Assembly: GCA_963555705.1 (NCBI GenBank)
Contig: OY743182.1
Location: 54,750,592-54,814,591 of the forward strand
Direction: 5' to 3'
Source of the DNA: Ligustrum vulgare
Taxonomy: Eukaryota; Streptophyta; Magnoliopsida; Lamiales; Oleaceae
Length of the DNA: 64,000 nt
Within the stretch, counting starts at the first letter, position 1, and every line of letters begins with the position of its first letter. Position numbers and translations under genes: made by a program. The notes under the pieces were generated by a model that did no database searches, had not been told where the DNA came from, and saw only the letters and a list, made by a program, of their open reading frames with translations. Below are positions 11,601-24,129 of this stretch, piece after piece.

Positions 11601-14600
11601 ATCAAAGATAACATTGGAAAAGATTTGACCAGAGTTTGTCTCCCTGTATATTTTAATGAACCATTGTCATCCCTGCAAAAGTGTTTCGAAGACTTCGAGT
11701 ACTCTCATCTTTTGGATCAGGCATATGAGCATGGGAAAGCGGTATGTTCGGGTTACATTACCTTTTTATCATTCTTTTTCTTGAATTTTTAAATAAATTG
11801 ACCATGCATTTTTTTTTTGGTTCTTTATTTACTTTCATATTGTCTTCCTTCCATTACCTAGAAGACGCTAAAATGATTTCTGGCACCAGTTAACTCATGA
11901 TATTGCTAAATATTTTCACACTTATACACTGCCCTTCACCGTATTTTATACACTATTTTTACTTGTTAAAGATTTTGATTAACCAAGCAAATGTCAAGGA
12001 TAGAGTTTTCAAGGCGAGAAAATGAGAATGTGTTTTTGGTGCATGTTATTTGTTGATGTTATAATTTGTTTAGTTGATTAGACTCAGATTAAACAAATTG
12101 TAAATTTGAATTAGAACTTTATAAATTAACGGTTTTTAACATTATTAGATCTGTATGAGAAAATTGGAATTTATTTCTATGCCAAGATGTCAGACACAAA
12201 GGAAATGAGATTGTTTATTTAAATTTCATCTGTCAACCAATTTTGCAGTATGAACAATGGAGTCAAAATCAAGATTATTTTGTCCTAATGAGTAATTGGT
12301 ATGGGTATGTAAGTTCAACAGTTAAGGAAAGAAGGTTGGACGTAACATAAATGCTATAGGATTTTATGTGATCGAAAGATACCTATCAAGTTAAAAGAAA
12401 GAGTTATGCAACACTATTTAGATAATTTGTATATTACGTTACTAAATATTATGCCGTTAAATGGCATGATGTCTGTAACTTGAAAGTACTAGGTATGATG
12501 ACATTAAACCCCTGTTTGGTACATATTCTTTAAAACTCATTTTCATCCACACATTTTCCAAATATCACTTTTCACAAAATTTATTCTTAAAAATAATGTG
12601 CAAAAGATTCAATTCTCTTGCATCTTTTAGAAGAGGTAGCTCTTCATTGACATTAATGGAAAAATAGGATTCATTTAACCAACCTCAAGTTTAATGGTAT
12701 TGATACTTGGTGGTATGGTTGTATATGTTTATCTTCTAATTTTGGTAGAACAGTTTTTTATTTTTTCTCTTACTCTGAAATTAAGTGTTCTGCATATTTA
12801 TTTTTCCTAATTATCTTTTCAGAAATTGTCTATGATTTTGAAAGAAGATTATGCCTCTTTACTTTCCTTTTCTCAATGGTATTTGTTTCATAATTGTGAT
12901 AAAACATGAAAATTGAAAAGTTTATTGTACTGACTACTTCTATGATATTACTGCATAACCGCTGCAGCTGTCAAAATAAATATAACTCAAATCAAAATTT
13001 TAGTCTCATATCAAATATTCGATCTCAAATTAAATTTCAATCCTTAACAATGTTAGTAGCAACTATGATTCTGCTATTTCAATAGTGCTTTTGTGATTCT
13101 TCGAACTTTGTTCTCTGGATTTGGATTAGTTTACGTATTATTGAATTTTGATTGAATTATCTGTATATTTAATTTCTTAAATGTACTTGAACTGAGTTGC
13201 AGTTACAGATGAACTTTGGATTTACCTTCTTAAAGATATTGCCATTAAATAGTTACAAGGAGCATGTTGGATTTGTGTAATATAGTTGATTGGTATGTCT
13301 GCTAATGTTTGGAATGTAAATAAAGAATTGAAGCAGGGCTTCTTGATTCAACGGTGTGCTGTTTACTATTCCAGGGGAACAGCCTTCAGAGAATTTTGTA
13401 CGTTGCGGCTTTTGCTGTTTCTGGATATGCTTCATCGGAAGGCAGACACTGTAAACCCTTCAACCCTTTATTGGGTGAGACTTATGAAGCTGATTATCCC
13501 GAAAAAGGAGTACGTTTTTTCTCAGAGAAGGTACATAATATGAAACTTTTACATTTGATAAGATGATTTTCACACACCCGATATTCATTTATCAAATAGA
13601 TATTGCATCAATAATTCTACTTTAGCTTGTTTGCTTCCAGAACATGAAGTAAGATTTATCTCGTTTTTTAAAATTGTTGACCAATTTTTTTTTTTGAAAT
13701 AGGTCAGTCACCACCCTACACTCATTGCCTGCCATTGTGAAGGTAAAGGCTGGAAATTCTGGGGTGACAGTAACCTGAGATCAAAATTTTGGGGGAGATC
13801 TATTCAACTTGATCCAGTCGGAACTCTGACTTTAGAGTTTGATGATGGGGAGATATTCCAATGGAACAAGGTGTGCACAACCCGTCTTTATCACGAGTAC
13901 AATTGATGAGATGTATTAGACCTTCTATTACATGGAAAAGTACATTGACTTTATTTGTGGTGTCCTCAGGTCACAACCAGCATCTACAATCTAATCCTAG
14001 GTAATGTTTACTGTGACCACCATGGGACAATGCACATACAAGGTAATCGCCAGTACTCGTGCAAACTCAAATTCAAGGAGCAGTCTATACTTGAACGCAA
14101 TCCTCACCAGGTTTATATGAATTCATTTGCCCAAAATTCTAGATGAGATCAATACATTCACGTGACTATTTGTTTTCATTCAATACTTATATTTTCTTAA
14201 CTATACTGCTGGAACAGGTTCATGGATTTGTTGAAGATGTGACTGGAAAAAAAATTGCTACATTATTTGGAAAGTGGGATGGAAGCTTGTATTTTGTGAA
14301 TGGAGATGGGAATGGCAAGATGAAAGATAAATCTGACGAATCTTTATTGTGGAAGAAGAATGAGCCACCTCTAAATGTCACTCGCTACAACTTGACTTCT
14401 TTTGCGATTACTCTAAATGAGTTGACACCGGGACTTAAGGTATGGGAAATGTATCCACATCCCTCTATCTCTCTTTTTTTGTTTTTTTTAATAGTTGTCA
14501 TCTTTTTTAACTCGCATCTGATTTTGGGTATTTGATCACCGGTGAAGGAGAAGCTTCCACCTACTGATTCAAGATTAAGACCTGACCAACGACATTTGGA

Positions 14601-15258
14601 GAATGGGGAATATGATAAGGCCAATGCAGAGAAGCTGCGATTGGAAATGCGACAGAGGATGGTATCATTCTTTAATTTATAAATTCTTGATAGATGTATA
14701 GGTCTGTTCACATTTGATGGGGGTGCGGGAGGGTGTGCCCAACAGAATTAATCACCAAAAATAATGTAGTTTATTGCAAGATTTCTTCACTACTACTATT
14801 GTTCTGTTACACTTCACTTTACCATTATCCATGATCTTCAATGAGGTATAATCATTTGAACTGTTGTGCTTTGCACTTTCACATTGTATCAGCAAGGGTA
14901 ACCAATCATTTCCAGAAGGCTTCTACAATGTAAAAAGATCACTCATGTCCATAAAATACACTCTTGTTATTATGTAAATTATCTTTGGTAGTTGTTTTAG
15001 GATACTTGTTACTAATGATGTTGCACTACGTATGACTCAGTTATACCATTTATACTCATGCTCCTCCCATATCCTTAACAGTCCAGAAAATTACAAGAAA
15101 TTGGTTGGAAGCCTAGATGGTTTGAAAGAGACAGTGAAGAAGGATCCTTCCGTTATGTGGGTGGATATTGGGAAGCCCGAGAGCAGGGAACGTGGGATGG
15201 ATGCCCTAATATTTTTGACGAAATTAGTGAAGACCTCGTAAATTCCTTCGAACGATAA
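7010..15258 (+). CDS. Oxysterol-binding-protein-related protein (ORP), PH + ORD
   Basis: Ten exons give one continuous 746-aa frame: 7010-7375, 8720-9079, 9976-10072, 11302-11741, 13375-13530, 13703-13870, 13970-14110, 14218-14439, 14548-14661, 15082-15258. All junctions are GT-AG. Start: ATG at 7010 gives MHPLCC, the N-terminus of plant ORP1-type proteins; an in-frame ATG at 6995 would add five residues. Residues ~55-170 form a PH domain ([18 protein letters not shown]). Residues ~195-275 look coiled. Residues ~355-740 are the sterol/phosphoinositide-binding ORD, with the fingerprint EKVSHHP at 472-478, and it ends in the family's WEAREQGTW...CPNIFD motif. The role known for the family is lipid exchange or sensing at membrane contact sites. 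No broken codon was found. Closest to the Arabidopsis ORP1 group; the exact paralogue is uncertain. Confidence 0.95.
8666..8693. repeat. (AT)n microsatellite in ORP intron 1
   Basis: An uninterrupted AT run about 25 bp upstream of the exon 2 acceptor, so length variation there could affect the polypyrimidine/branch region. Confidence 0.9.
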
Positions 15259-16140
15259 GGACTTCTAAAAAGGTAATTGGCTTGCCTCAACTTTTCTGTA
15301 CTTAGATTACATTTTTATGGGATATATCCAGCATTAAATAAATATAAACAATTATAACCAACGTATAAGGGTTTGGACTACTATTTTAAACTTTTATGAT
15401 TATGATGAACCTCAAGCCTTAATATGGCGTCAAATCCCACTAAGCTCGCACTAGAAATTTGATTAGATTAAGACAGACGAACACTAGGATTCCAAAATTG
15501 ATGTGCTCGACGACTCATTTTCTTATGGGGGCATGCATACTAAGAAATAACTCCTGCATTGAATAAATTATAACCAACCTATAGGGTTTTTGCTCTACTC
15601 CACTGAATAAGGATGACTTTTTAAAATGGAAACCCAAATTAAACTGATCTTATTGCGCAAATTTGAGGAATCCCTCCTCATGATATCTCCTGAGTTTGTA
15701 GATTATTGCTGCTCACATAATATTCGATTTCCTTCTGATCATATACAACTGAATTCATCTTATAGTATCTTGGACTAACAGTATTACTCTGACTTTGCTT
15801 CATGTTGCTGGTAAATGCAGGACACAGAAAATCCTGGAGGATTGCAAGTCAGTTGAGCACACAAACCAAATGTTTCTAGCTTTCCCTTTGCTGGAGATGT
15901 TGTTCGAGGTAGAAAATTGTCGATCAAAAGTTACGATACATTGAACAGTGAAATCTTTAGATAGGTTATTATGTAGTGCAGAAAACTCTGAAATGGAATT
16001 TAGTTTGTGCAAAGCTTTCGTCACCGTTCATTAGGGTTCTCGGCTTTTCTTGCTGTAAGCTATGCATTTATTTTTAGGTAGTACTTATTTGAAATGTTTG
16101 TTCCCTAAATAAACAGAAAATTGTATACAAGAAATAAATT
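15259..16140 (+). other. 3' UTR of the ORP gene with an intron and polyadenylation signals
   Basis: The stop codon is followed by 14 bases, then AAG|GTAATT at 15272/15273; a matching acceptor ATGCAG| ends at 15820, so the 3' UTR is probably split by a ~548-bp intron. The last exon would run 15821 to ~16150. AATAAA occurs at 16108-16113 and again at 16133-16138. The stop-to-junction distance (~14 nt) is below the ~50 nt usually needed to trigger nonsense-mediated decay. Confidence 0.6.
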
Positions 16141-16825
16141 TGTAAAGTACAACATATTTCTGTGCTTTTGCAACAATATCAGCAAAACTCTCATAGAAAC
16201 TCTGTATAAACTTGGGAATAAATTGGAGAGTCTTAGTTCTATGTTGAATTACATGCTAGTTTACAGGGTATTGGCTTTAGATTTGTAGAGATTTTGGTAG
16301 TGGTTATTGGTGAGGCTTACCTTGTCTCGTTGCCTTTAATAGATGGTATGCTACCGCAATTACTATTAAAGTAAAGCTTACAAGAGACTTTATTTCAAAG
16401 AGTATTTTGGCCATAATGGAGAAAGTTAAATTTAAAGAGAGAATTTTTTTATATACCCAAAACAAAATCGTAACTCAGCCCCCCCTCCCTTTAACTTTCA
16501 TTTGTTGTTCTCTCTCCTTTTCAATTAATATGTAATTTTTAATGTAAATAGAAAAAATGTAAAATATAATATTATTAATTTACACCGTTTTTGCTTGCTT
16601 TGATTATAATTAAATATATAACCAACACATTTTTCTAAATCACTTTTAAATTACATACATTTTTTAAACTACTCTTCAACCACATATTACTGAAAAAACA
16701 ACAAAAAATTGATTATAACAAAAAATAAAAAAATAAAAAAATCAGCCGCCGATCAGGTCATTAAGTAGTTGAATAATAGAACTTACTAATTTTGATAAAA
16801 TAAAAATAGGGAATGAGTTTAGATA
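16141..16825. other. Intergenic, nothing recognised
   Basis: AT-rich sequence downstream of the ORP gene with homopolymer runs. I see no gene, RNA gene or clear repeat boundary. Confidence 0.6.
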
Positions 16826-16970
16826 GTTGAGAATTGATATGAGCCCCTTTACAACCACATTTGAAGCTTGGATAAATCATTTGATATAGATTTATTATTA
16901 TTGCGTAGTATTCTACTCATTTTAATTTCGCTAACTTCGTTTACTTTGTGTTTCTTGCGAGACTATTACA
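16826..16970 (+). repeat. Copia LTR fragment (right end), related to the LTR at 26352-27052
   Basis: About 145 bases match the last ~150 bases of the 3' LTR at 26352-27052, including the shared blocks GATATAGATTTATTATT and CTAACTTC...TTTACTT...TGTTTCTT.CGAGA.TATTACA. It is diverged (roughly four bases in five agree by eye) and ends at the same point, just before a primer site. The left part of this LTR is missing. It could be the 5' LTR of the decayed Copia element whose coding remnants start at ~21885, or a separate copy. Confidence 0.65.
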
Positions 16971-16976
16971 AAAAAT

Positions 16977-16988
16977 TGGTAACAGATC
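16977..16988 (+). other. Degenerate primer binding site
   Basis: TGGTAACAGATC, 10 of 12 bases matching the tRNA-iMet type site TGGTATCAGAGC, placed six bases after the LTR fragment. This supports reading 16826-16970 as a 5' LTR end. Confidence 0.65.
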
Positions 16989-17788
16989 AATATTTATTCA
17001 AAATCAGCAAATAAAAACAAGCAAACCAGTCCAAAAATTGAAGCAGTGCAGAAAACTGTTGAAAATAAATCAATCAGAAACTTTAACTGTATTTTTTGGC
17101 CAAACCAAAAAGAGTTTGGACAAATGGACACCACATGCTGACTCTGCAAACCTTGGAGAACGTTCAAGGCGGTGCGTGAGGCTCGATAGCGACACGTGTG
17201 ATCGACTCATGAAACTACGCACATCCTGTTCTTACAAGCGCATAAGGGCGCGAGGGACCTCTTCTAGAGACAGTCACTTCAGGAAGTTTTTTTCGTGTTG
17301 ATTTTTGGCAATTTGGTATTTTTAGTTTATAGTTTCAGGTACTGCAGTGAGACTTGGATGATTTTGCCCTTTTAGTTGTTCGATTACCGAGTTGTGTGTT
17401 GAGTTTTCTGCTTTTACTGAATAACCTTAGAGCTGATAGAAATCCTAAGACAATAAATCCACATTTCTACTATTTTTACGGATCCACAAATTTGGTCTGC
17501 TCTGATAAATTGACTAATCACTTTTAATTCTAGTTCTAGCAGAATATCGTGTGGGTTGACTATTAGGCTTGCGACTTTCCTATCGCTAGATTATAGAGAT
17601 TATTTGTTATTACTTGTGATTTTTCATTACTGTTTTTACTTTCGATATATTTTGTGATTATTTGTACTTGTTGCGTTATAATTATTAGAACTTTCACGTT
17701 GACCTTTTTGGTGTTCGAAAATCTCATTGACTTGAGATCATTGAGTCTCATAAAACCTTTGGAATATAGTAGGGAGCATATTGTGGCC
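16989..17788. other. Probable retrotransposon leader, no recognised gene
   Basis: A 117-aa open frame (16948-17301) spans the LTR end and the following DNA; its product matches nothing I know, and because it begins inside the LTR fragment it is probably not a gene. The rest is AT-rich and unremarkable. Confidence 0.4.
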
Positions 17789-17960
17789 CTTAAAGCCCTG
17801 TTTGTTAATTTTTTTTTGTTTAAAAACATGTTTTTTTATGTTTTCTAGATAAAATGTGTGGTTGAAAAGTGGAGAGAAGATTGTGTGTGGTTAAAAAGTG
17901 ATTTGAGGAATTGTATTGTAAAAAATATGCTTAAAAACATGTTTGCCAAATAGAAGCTTA
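17789..17960 (+). mobile_element. MITE-like repeat, copy 1 (same family as 44065-44226)
   Basis: It begins CCTGTTTGTTAA and ends TTTGCCAAATAG, a loose terminal inversion. The core, from TTTCTAGATAAAATGTG through GGTTGAAAAGTGGAGAGAA, recurs exactly on the opposite strand at 44065-44226, and a weaker relative lies at 62090-62240. No coding capacity. The target duplication is unclear. Confidence 0.6.
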
Positions 17961-18399
17961 GAATTATTTGTGTAATTCTCTATGAGCTGCTTATTCTTGC
18001 AGTGTGCTAACTATCTGTGCATCATTTTGACTTGAATGTCTTTAACGATAAAGGTAATTTTTTTTAAATGATAACAAAAAATGAAAGACATTTTGCAAAA
18101 AGTTTAAAAGCAATCAAGAGGAAGTTGCAGACATGTGCTTCATGATTGTTGAAGATGAGATTACCTTTTGTAGGTACCAACGAAGATGAAGTGATAACTC
18201 TTATGATGTGAATGATCATGATTGGAGATCAATTAATCAATATTTTTCTTGATCAAAACCTCTAGCACTTCATAAGAATTTCTTATTTTGAAAAGAGGTA
18301 TGGGTATGAATATGAAATATGTGGCTAGTTTTTTAGTATACGCATAATTTTATATTACATGCATAATTATACTGAAATCATATGTGAATTTTAATATTT

Positions 18400-18670
18400 G
18401 CAGTAATTCGACAAACCGAAAGGTCATAACTGAAAACATTGGTTTGGTCGAACAAGAGGATAACGAAACCACCTGTAGCTGAGCTTAATATTCTCCATAT
18501 TTCGATCGAACAATTTATCAATCGAAACATATTTTCGGTCGACTATATGCACAACCGAAATATAACTTTCGGTCGAACATCAGACTGCTGAAACTTCCTT
18601 CATCTTTCCTATTCCATACCCGCAAAATTTCTGTCGAGCTACACATTTCGATCGGCTGAAAATGTTTCGA
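18400..18670 (+). repeat. Cluster of TTCGGTCGAC-type motifs (sirevirus-like LTR remnant)
   Basis: At least seven variants of the half-palindrome ACCGAAA / TTTCGGTCGA occur here. The same motif forms a perfect palindrome in the LTR at 20565-20586. This suggests a decayed 5' LTR segment of the same element. I could not find its ends. Confidence 0.5.
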
Positions 18671-18719
18671 CTCAGATTTTTTTTTGAAAATTCTATTCAT
18701 CCCAATTTTTTCATACTCA

Positions 18720-19362
18720 AATCCTAAAATCTTGAAAATCATCTTCTCCTCTTCATTTAAATTTCTTTAATTAAGTTGTTTTAATCACTTTTTTATTTAC
18801 ATATGTGTTATGATTAAAAATAGAATGTAGTGTGATTGTTGACTAAATTGTTTTGATACTCTCATATGGACACTACCTCATTTCTTATGTCCTAAGAATA
18901 AATATAAACGAGATTGATTCATGCATGTATTTGTATGCAATATATGTGAAAATAAAATTGATGATTTAAGATGAAATATATGAATCTGTTTTTCTTTGGA
19001 TATTTGTGATATTTGAACATATCCACATTATACATGATCTATACATTCAATGAGTTGAGCTTATGCTATGTACGCTTCATTAAGGAGATATGTAACTTTG
19101 AGACTCAATTGTTGCATTAATATTTTGACCCAATGTTAAAGGATGAACTTTATCTATTTTTGATCATATGCAAACATAATACCTTGATATCATCTTGGCC
19201 ACTCTTCTATATGGTCATACTTTTAATATACATTGTTTTTCTCTCTTCGCACCTATGCTTTTATTAAGGGAGACTATGCTATATACAATCTATGTTTTGA
19301 TGTTACAATTGTGTTTAAAAGTATACTTGTGATATATCACATTATGCTACCTTACAATTGTG

Positions 19363-19430
<68 letters not shown>

Positions 19431-20049
19431 AGAAATGTGATTGCATATAGGACGTGTTATGTGACCCTATTGACATGCATGCTTATGCTGAAATGGATTA
19501 CATGCCTATGTAAGTCAATGAGATTCTTCAAATCCAATATAGTTGGCAATATGGCTAAATGACGTTCTACATTGAAATGGCTTATATCCCTTGTTATATA
19601 CATTGAACTCATTTCATGCTACAAGTGTTTTATTCAGGGGGAATGTGATTACAATCGTGATATTCTACTTAAGCTCCATTTTTTTATATTATGTTTTTCA
19701 CACATGCTCATGAGTAAGGGTTAACGCTATCAAATTGATCTCATCTTATGGCTACATTCCTTGACTCTCTATCTAGTATGCCATATCAACAAGGAACCAC
19801 TATGCTAAATACACCTTTTTGCTTATGCTAAGAGGGGGAATTGATTTGATGATTTGACTATGGATAATCTATATTATGCTACTATCTTGCTTTGAAAGAT
19901 TAATTCATTGGTTTGTAAATGATAGGGGGAATATGTGCTCAAATTGAACTTATCAATTATTCTCATTTCCCTATGATTTGATTACATGCTTCAAATGATT
20001 ATATTATCTTTACAAATCATCTTGTCTGCATAATCAAAAAGGAGAAAAT
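18720..20049 (+). mobile_element. Sirevirus-like Copia, 3' internal region with repeated PPT-like blocks
   Basis: No polyprotein is left. The region carries several purine blocks (near 19268, 19637, 19831, 19924 and 20036), each in similar surroundings (TTATGCT or CTACATT nearby). The last, AATCAAAAAGGAGAAAATTG at 20033-20052, runs straight into the LTR and resembles the conserved sirevirus polypurine tract. Multiple PPT-like copies before the 3' LTR are a known sirevirus trait. Confidence 0.6.
19367..19427. repeat. (AT)n microsatellite, ~60 bp
   Basis: A perfect alternating AT run, the longest in the window. The open frame across it is an artefact. Confidence 0.95.
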
Positions 20050-21837
20050 TGTTGACCTATAATTAACTTAACTTTATTGTTTTGATTATAACAAACAAGA
20101 TTATCTTGTGTTATTAACAAGTATGCTTCAAGTATTTTATGTAATGATAAATCTTCAATGCATTCATTGTTCAAATCGTCTCCCAAAAGATAAAGATCAA
20201 AGCTATATGATGAAGCACACAAGACGCGAAGATCGAAGTAAAGATATTCAAGATCAAGATTCAAGACATAAAGCATGACACGAAGTCAAGAATTAAAGCT
20301 TAAAAGATCAGAGCTCATGTTTAAGTTGATTAGACATATGTAACGGTATAATGCTTTCAATCTTTAGCAGTGAATTCCAATGAGATCGAAAATGATTTTG
20401 TGCATCAAACATATTTCATCGCTTGCATAAAATATTTTTTTATCAAAGTCAATATTGCTTTTCAAGTGTTATTTGATCTTAAATCATGATTATATTATAT
20501 TATACATCTTTGAAGAAAAAGTTAGAAACCTAAAAATCGAGTTTTTTCATGATTTTTCGAAGTCAACTTTCGGTCGACCGAAAGTTTTGACTGTTGGGTC
20601 CAACGACTAGTTTTAAATGGTCAAATTTTGGGTTTTTTCGGTTTACTGAAAGCGGTCAACCGAAAGTTGCTGAGAGTTTTTTTCTCCTATGAATAAGCCT
20701 TTTGTCTTGCATTTATTTTCAACAATTAAGAAGAGATTTTAGAAAAAGATTTAATGTGAAAAATTCATTGTTCTTACTTGATTTAAATTCATCTATCTTT
20801 ATTAGAAAACTTTGGTTTATCTAAATTTAATTTTATCATATTCATCAAAGTTTTTGGAAGAAAGTTTTTGTAAAGATTCTTGGTTTATATTTTTTAAACT
20901 TCTTCAACATTTTCAAATTATATATTGAAATTTAAGTGCAAGTCTTTCTTTGTTCTAAACTTATTTTAAACTTTTAAAGAGAGAATTTCTATTGAGGAAC
21001 TTTGATTATTTGTATTACACTTTTAATTATCATTTGATTCATCAAAGTTCTATTGCCTAAAAACTTTGAGCTTAATTTATTGTTGATTATTCAAGTGTGA
21101 CATCTCTTGGTACTTAATTGGATTCAATCATTCAACAAGAGGTTATATTCTTTGAAAAACTTTATTTGATTGCATTAATCTTTTCATTATCATTTGCATC
21201 AAAATTTTTCTTCCAATACTTGAGATTAATTCATTTCTATCTATTGAAGTGTTAGCCAAACTCTCTTGAGACTTAATTTGAATATATCATTTGTCAAGAA
21301 AGTTATTTCAATTGTAATTCAATTCATTATATTTGGTGGTTTGGAGAACCTTGTGAAAATGTGGTTGTTGTTATGGATATGTGCACTTTGTTGTAAGTCA
21401 CCTAAGGATAAGTGCTCTTTATTGTAAGTTACTTAAAGATAGGTGCTCTTTATTGTAAGTCACATAAGGATAAGTGCTTCTTGTTGTAAGCTACCGTTAT
21501 AGTGGATTTGGTCTTGTTCGTAACGGAGAGCTTGGTAATAGAGGATGTATATCACATTGATTGATTGAATCTCTTTAAATAGCGTTTGCATCCTCTTATC
21601 CTTTTTACTTAATTACATTGCACTTATTCTATTCTAACAATTTATATTGTGCAACACTATCTCTAAGTGCTATACTTGCTTTATCAATTAAGATTATATC
21701 TTTATAGTACTCTATATTGATAGTTAAATTACTTACAACACTAAGTTCTTATACTTGTATATATTGGTTTTAAGTTTAAGATTATTTATCGAAAAAGTTT
21801 TATAAACCAATTCACCCCCTCTTTGTTAGTTACTTGG
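20050..21837 (+). repeat. Sirevirus-like 3' LTR (about 1.8 kb)
   Basis: It starts TGTTGACCTATAATTAAC directly after the polypurine tract. Near the right end it has AACCAATTCACCCCCTCTT, a sequence characteristic of the ends of plant sirevirus (Copia) LTRs. A 22-bp perfect palindrome (AACTTTCGGTC and its inverse) lies at 20565-20586, with a degenerate partner at ~20637-20667. From 21410 to 21490 a ~35-bp unit (AAGGATAAGTGCTCTTTATTGTAAGTCAC type) is repeated about three times. The exact right end is uncertain. Confidence 0.65.
20565..20586. repeat. 22-bp perfect palindrome in LTR
   Basis: Centred on TCGA: CTTTCGGTCGACCGAAAG is its 18-base core and two further bases pair on each side. It contains four CpG dinucleotides in AT-rich surroundings. 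Confidence 0.9.
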
Positions 21838-21884
21838 GCTAAAAATTTCTTATACTTCTATTATCTTGTATTTATATGATTTTG

Positions 21885-22230
21885 TTTTACAAAAGTTTGG
21901 TAAACATGATTCCACTCAAAGTATTTGGAAAAGGTTAGAAGAACTCTATTTAAAACAATCCATCCCAAATAAACTTTTCTTACTTGGAAAGCTTTTTCAG
22001 TTTCAAAATTGATCATTCTAAGGAATTAGATGATAATCTTGATATCTTCAATAAACTTGTGCAATACATTACTAATTGTGATAATAAATTTCTGAAGAGT
22101 ATAAGGTCATAATTTTGTTGAATGTTATTCCTGACATCTATAAGGAAGTCAAGAATGTTATCAAATATGGGAGGGAGACTCTTACATCTAATATAGTCAT
22201 TGAATCACTTGAGAGTAAGAATTGGGAGAT
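21885..22230 (+). pseudogene. Copia gag (UBN2-type) remnant
   Basis: The frames give a stretch like QSIWKRLEELYLKQSIPNK, then LGKLFQFKI, HSKELDDNLDIFNKLVQ, and a later LLNVIPDIYKEVKN, as in Copia gag capsid regions. At least two frameshifts interrupt it. Confidence 0.75.
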
Positions 22231-22559
22231 AAGAACTTAAAGAAGTGGGAGTAAACATGGGGAGTTTCAACTTATGAGAGGCATATCACAAAATAGGGGT
22301 GGTGATGAGAGTTGGCAGAATAGTGGAGGCAAGAATAAGTAGATCCAAATCATGAGGGAAAGCTGGGGAAAATAAATGATATGGTTGTGGGAAATGAGGA
22401 CAGTTCATTAGTGATTTCTATAAGGAGAAAAATAAATAGAGAGACTAGAGAGGGAAAGAAAAAGGGGAGTCAAATGCTGTGGCACCAAAGCATGATGAAC
22501 CTGGTGAGGTTTATATACTGTTAGATTCAAGCCCAGTGAAATTAACCTGTAAATGAACT

Positions 22560-23460
22560 CTCAATTTTATGAATGGATTCTTGACTTTGGTGCTTCTTTT
22601 CATGTCACTTCTCATAAAAATTGGTTTGATCACTTGCATGAATCTGATCATGTAACATCACTGGTGTTGGTGATGTGACTGTAGAATTTGAAAATGACTT
22701 TATGACTTTGTGCTTACATTGGAGATTGTTAGATACATTCCTCATATGGGTGAAAATTTGATACCCGTGGGAGAATTGGAAAGAACAGGTTTTACTGGGG
22801 AGCTTGGTCATGATATGATTATAATGTTCAATGGTGCATTTAGGGCTTTTAAGGCCATTATAAAAATGACATTTACATAACTTATGTTGAAATAGTTGGT
22901 GGTCGAAACCAAACAATTGCTTCCATTGACTTGATCACACACAAAAGTGGCACAATAGACTAGCACATGTCGGTGTAAAAGGTCTAATATATCTAAGTGA
23001 TTAGGGTTTGTTTGGAAATGATCAAGTGTCCGACATGCCATTTGATTATTGTGTGCTTGGTAAACATCGTAAGATGTCATTTTCATCTAGTACACATAGG
23101 ACATCTAGAGTGTTAGAGTACATTTATTCTCATTTATGGGGTCCCAGGAGAAAACCCTCTTTTGGTGGTCACAAATATTTTTTGTCTATCATTGATGATT
23201 TCTCTAGATGTGTGTGAATTTATTTATTGAAAGATAAATCTAAAACCTTTGCTAAATTTAGAATTTGAAAAGTTTAGGCGGAGAACTAGACAAGCAAAAA
23301 GGTAAAATATTTGAGAAATGAAAATTGTCTTGAATTCCACAATCCTGATTTTGATAATTTGTGTAAAGATAGTGGTATTACTAGACATAGGACTGTGCCT
23401 TACAGTCCCCAAGAGAATGGGGTTGCTAAAAGGGGAATCATACATTACTTGATAAAGTAG
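22560..23460 (+). pseudogene. Copia protease and integrase remnants
   Basis: WILDFGASFHVTSH at ~22572 is the protease active-site segment with the usual D-S-G-A changed to D-F-G-A. HxxxLxHxG (from ~22950) and a CxxGK segment (~23050) mark the pre-integrase zinc region; LWGP...KYFLSIIDDFSR (23140-23215) starts the integrase core. A later block at 23370-23420 corresponds to the PQENGVA region. Frames change several times. Confidence 0.78.
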
Positions 23461-24129
23461 ATGTATAATGTTAGAGTTTTGGTGTGCCTAAATCTTTCTA
23501 GGATGAAGCTATTGTAATTGCATGCTATCTGACTAATATGACTCCCTCCCCTGCTTTAAATGGTGATAATCCTTATGAAAAGTAGTATGAGAAATGTACT
23601 GATTATTGTATGCTTAGAACATTTGGTTATGCTGCGTTTTCTCATCAGAGTGAGGGAAAATGCAAACTTAGAGCTAGGACGTGTGTCTTTCTAGGATCCT
23701 CTGAAAGAGTTAAATGTTGTGGCATAGAAACCAAAAAGTGTGAGAATAATCATCAATTGGGATGCCACTTTTAATGAGTTTGAAATGCCATGTCTAGAGA
23801 GTGAACAACAACAAGAGATAGTTAAAGATGAGCCTCCGATTGAGGTGGAGAGTGTGAGCATCCCTATTCTTGTTACCCTGAGTGAAGTGGATAGTTAGGG
23901 ATGAGTCTCCAATCGAGGTGAAGACTATGAGCATCCCCATCTCAAGTGAGGTGGAGAGCATTCCACAGTAAAATCAGCTAGATATAGAACTAGAAAGAGA
24001 AGAGGGTGACATTGAAGACCATCACGTTGACCAAAACCCTCTAGCAAACTACGTCATATCCTATGATAGTTACCAAGACCTAGTTGATAAGGAACCCAAT
24101 ACCTATGAGAAGACTATGATGAGTGAAAA

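Noticed and set aside
13253..13566. Overlapping frames around ORP exon 5
   Set aside because: They are alternative frames or intron read-through of the exon at 13375-13530.
19233..19562. 109-aa frame with alternating Ile-Tyr
   Set aside because: It is the translation of the (AT)n microsatellite at 19367-19427.
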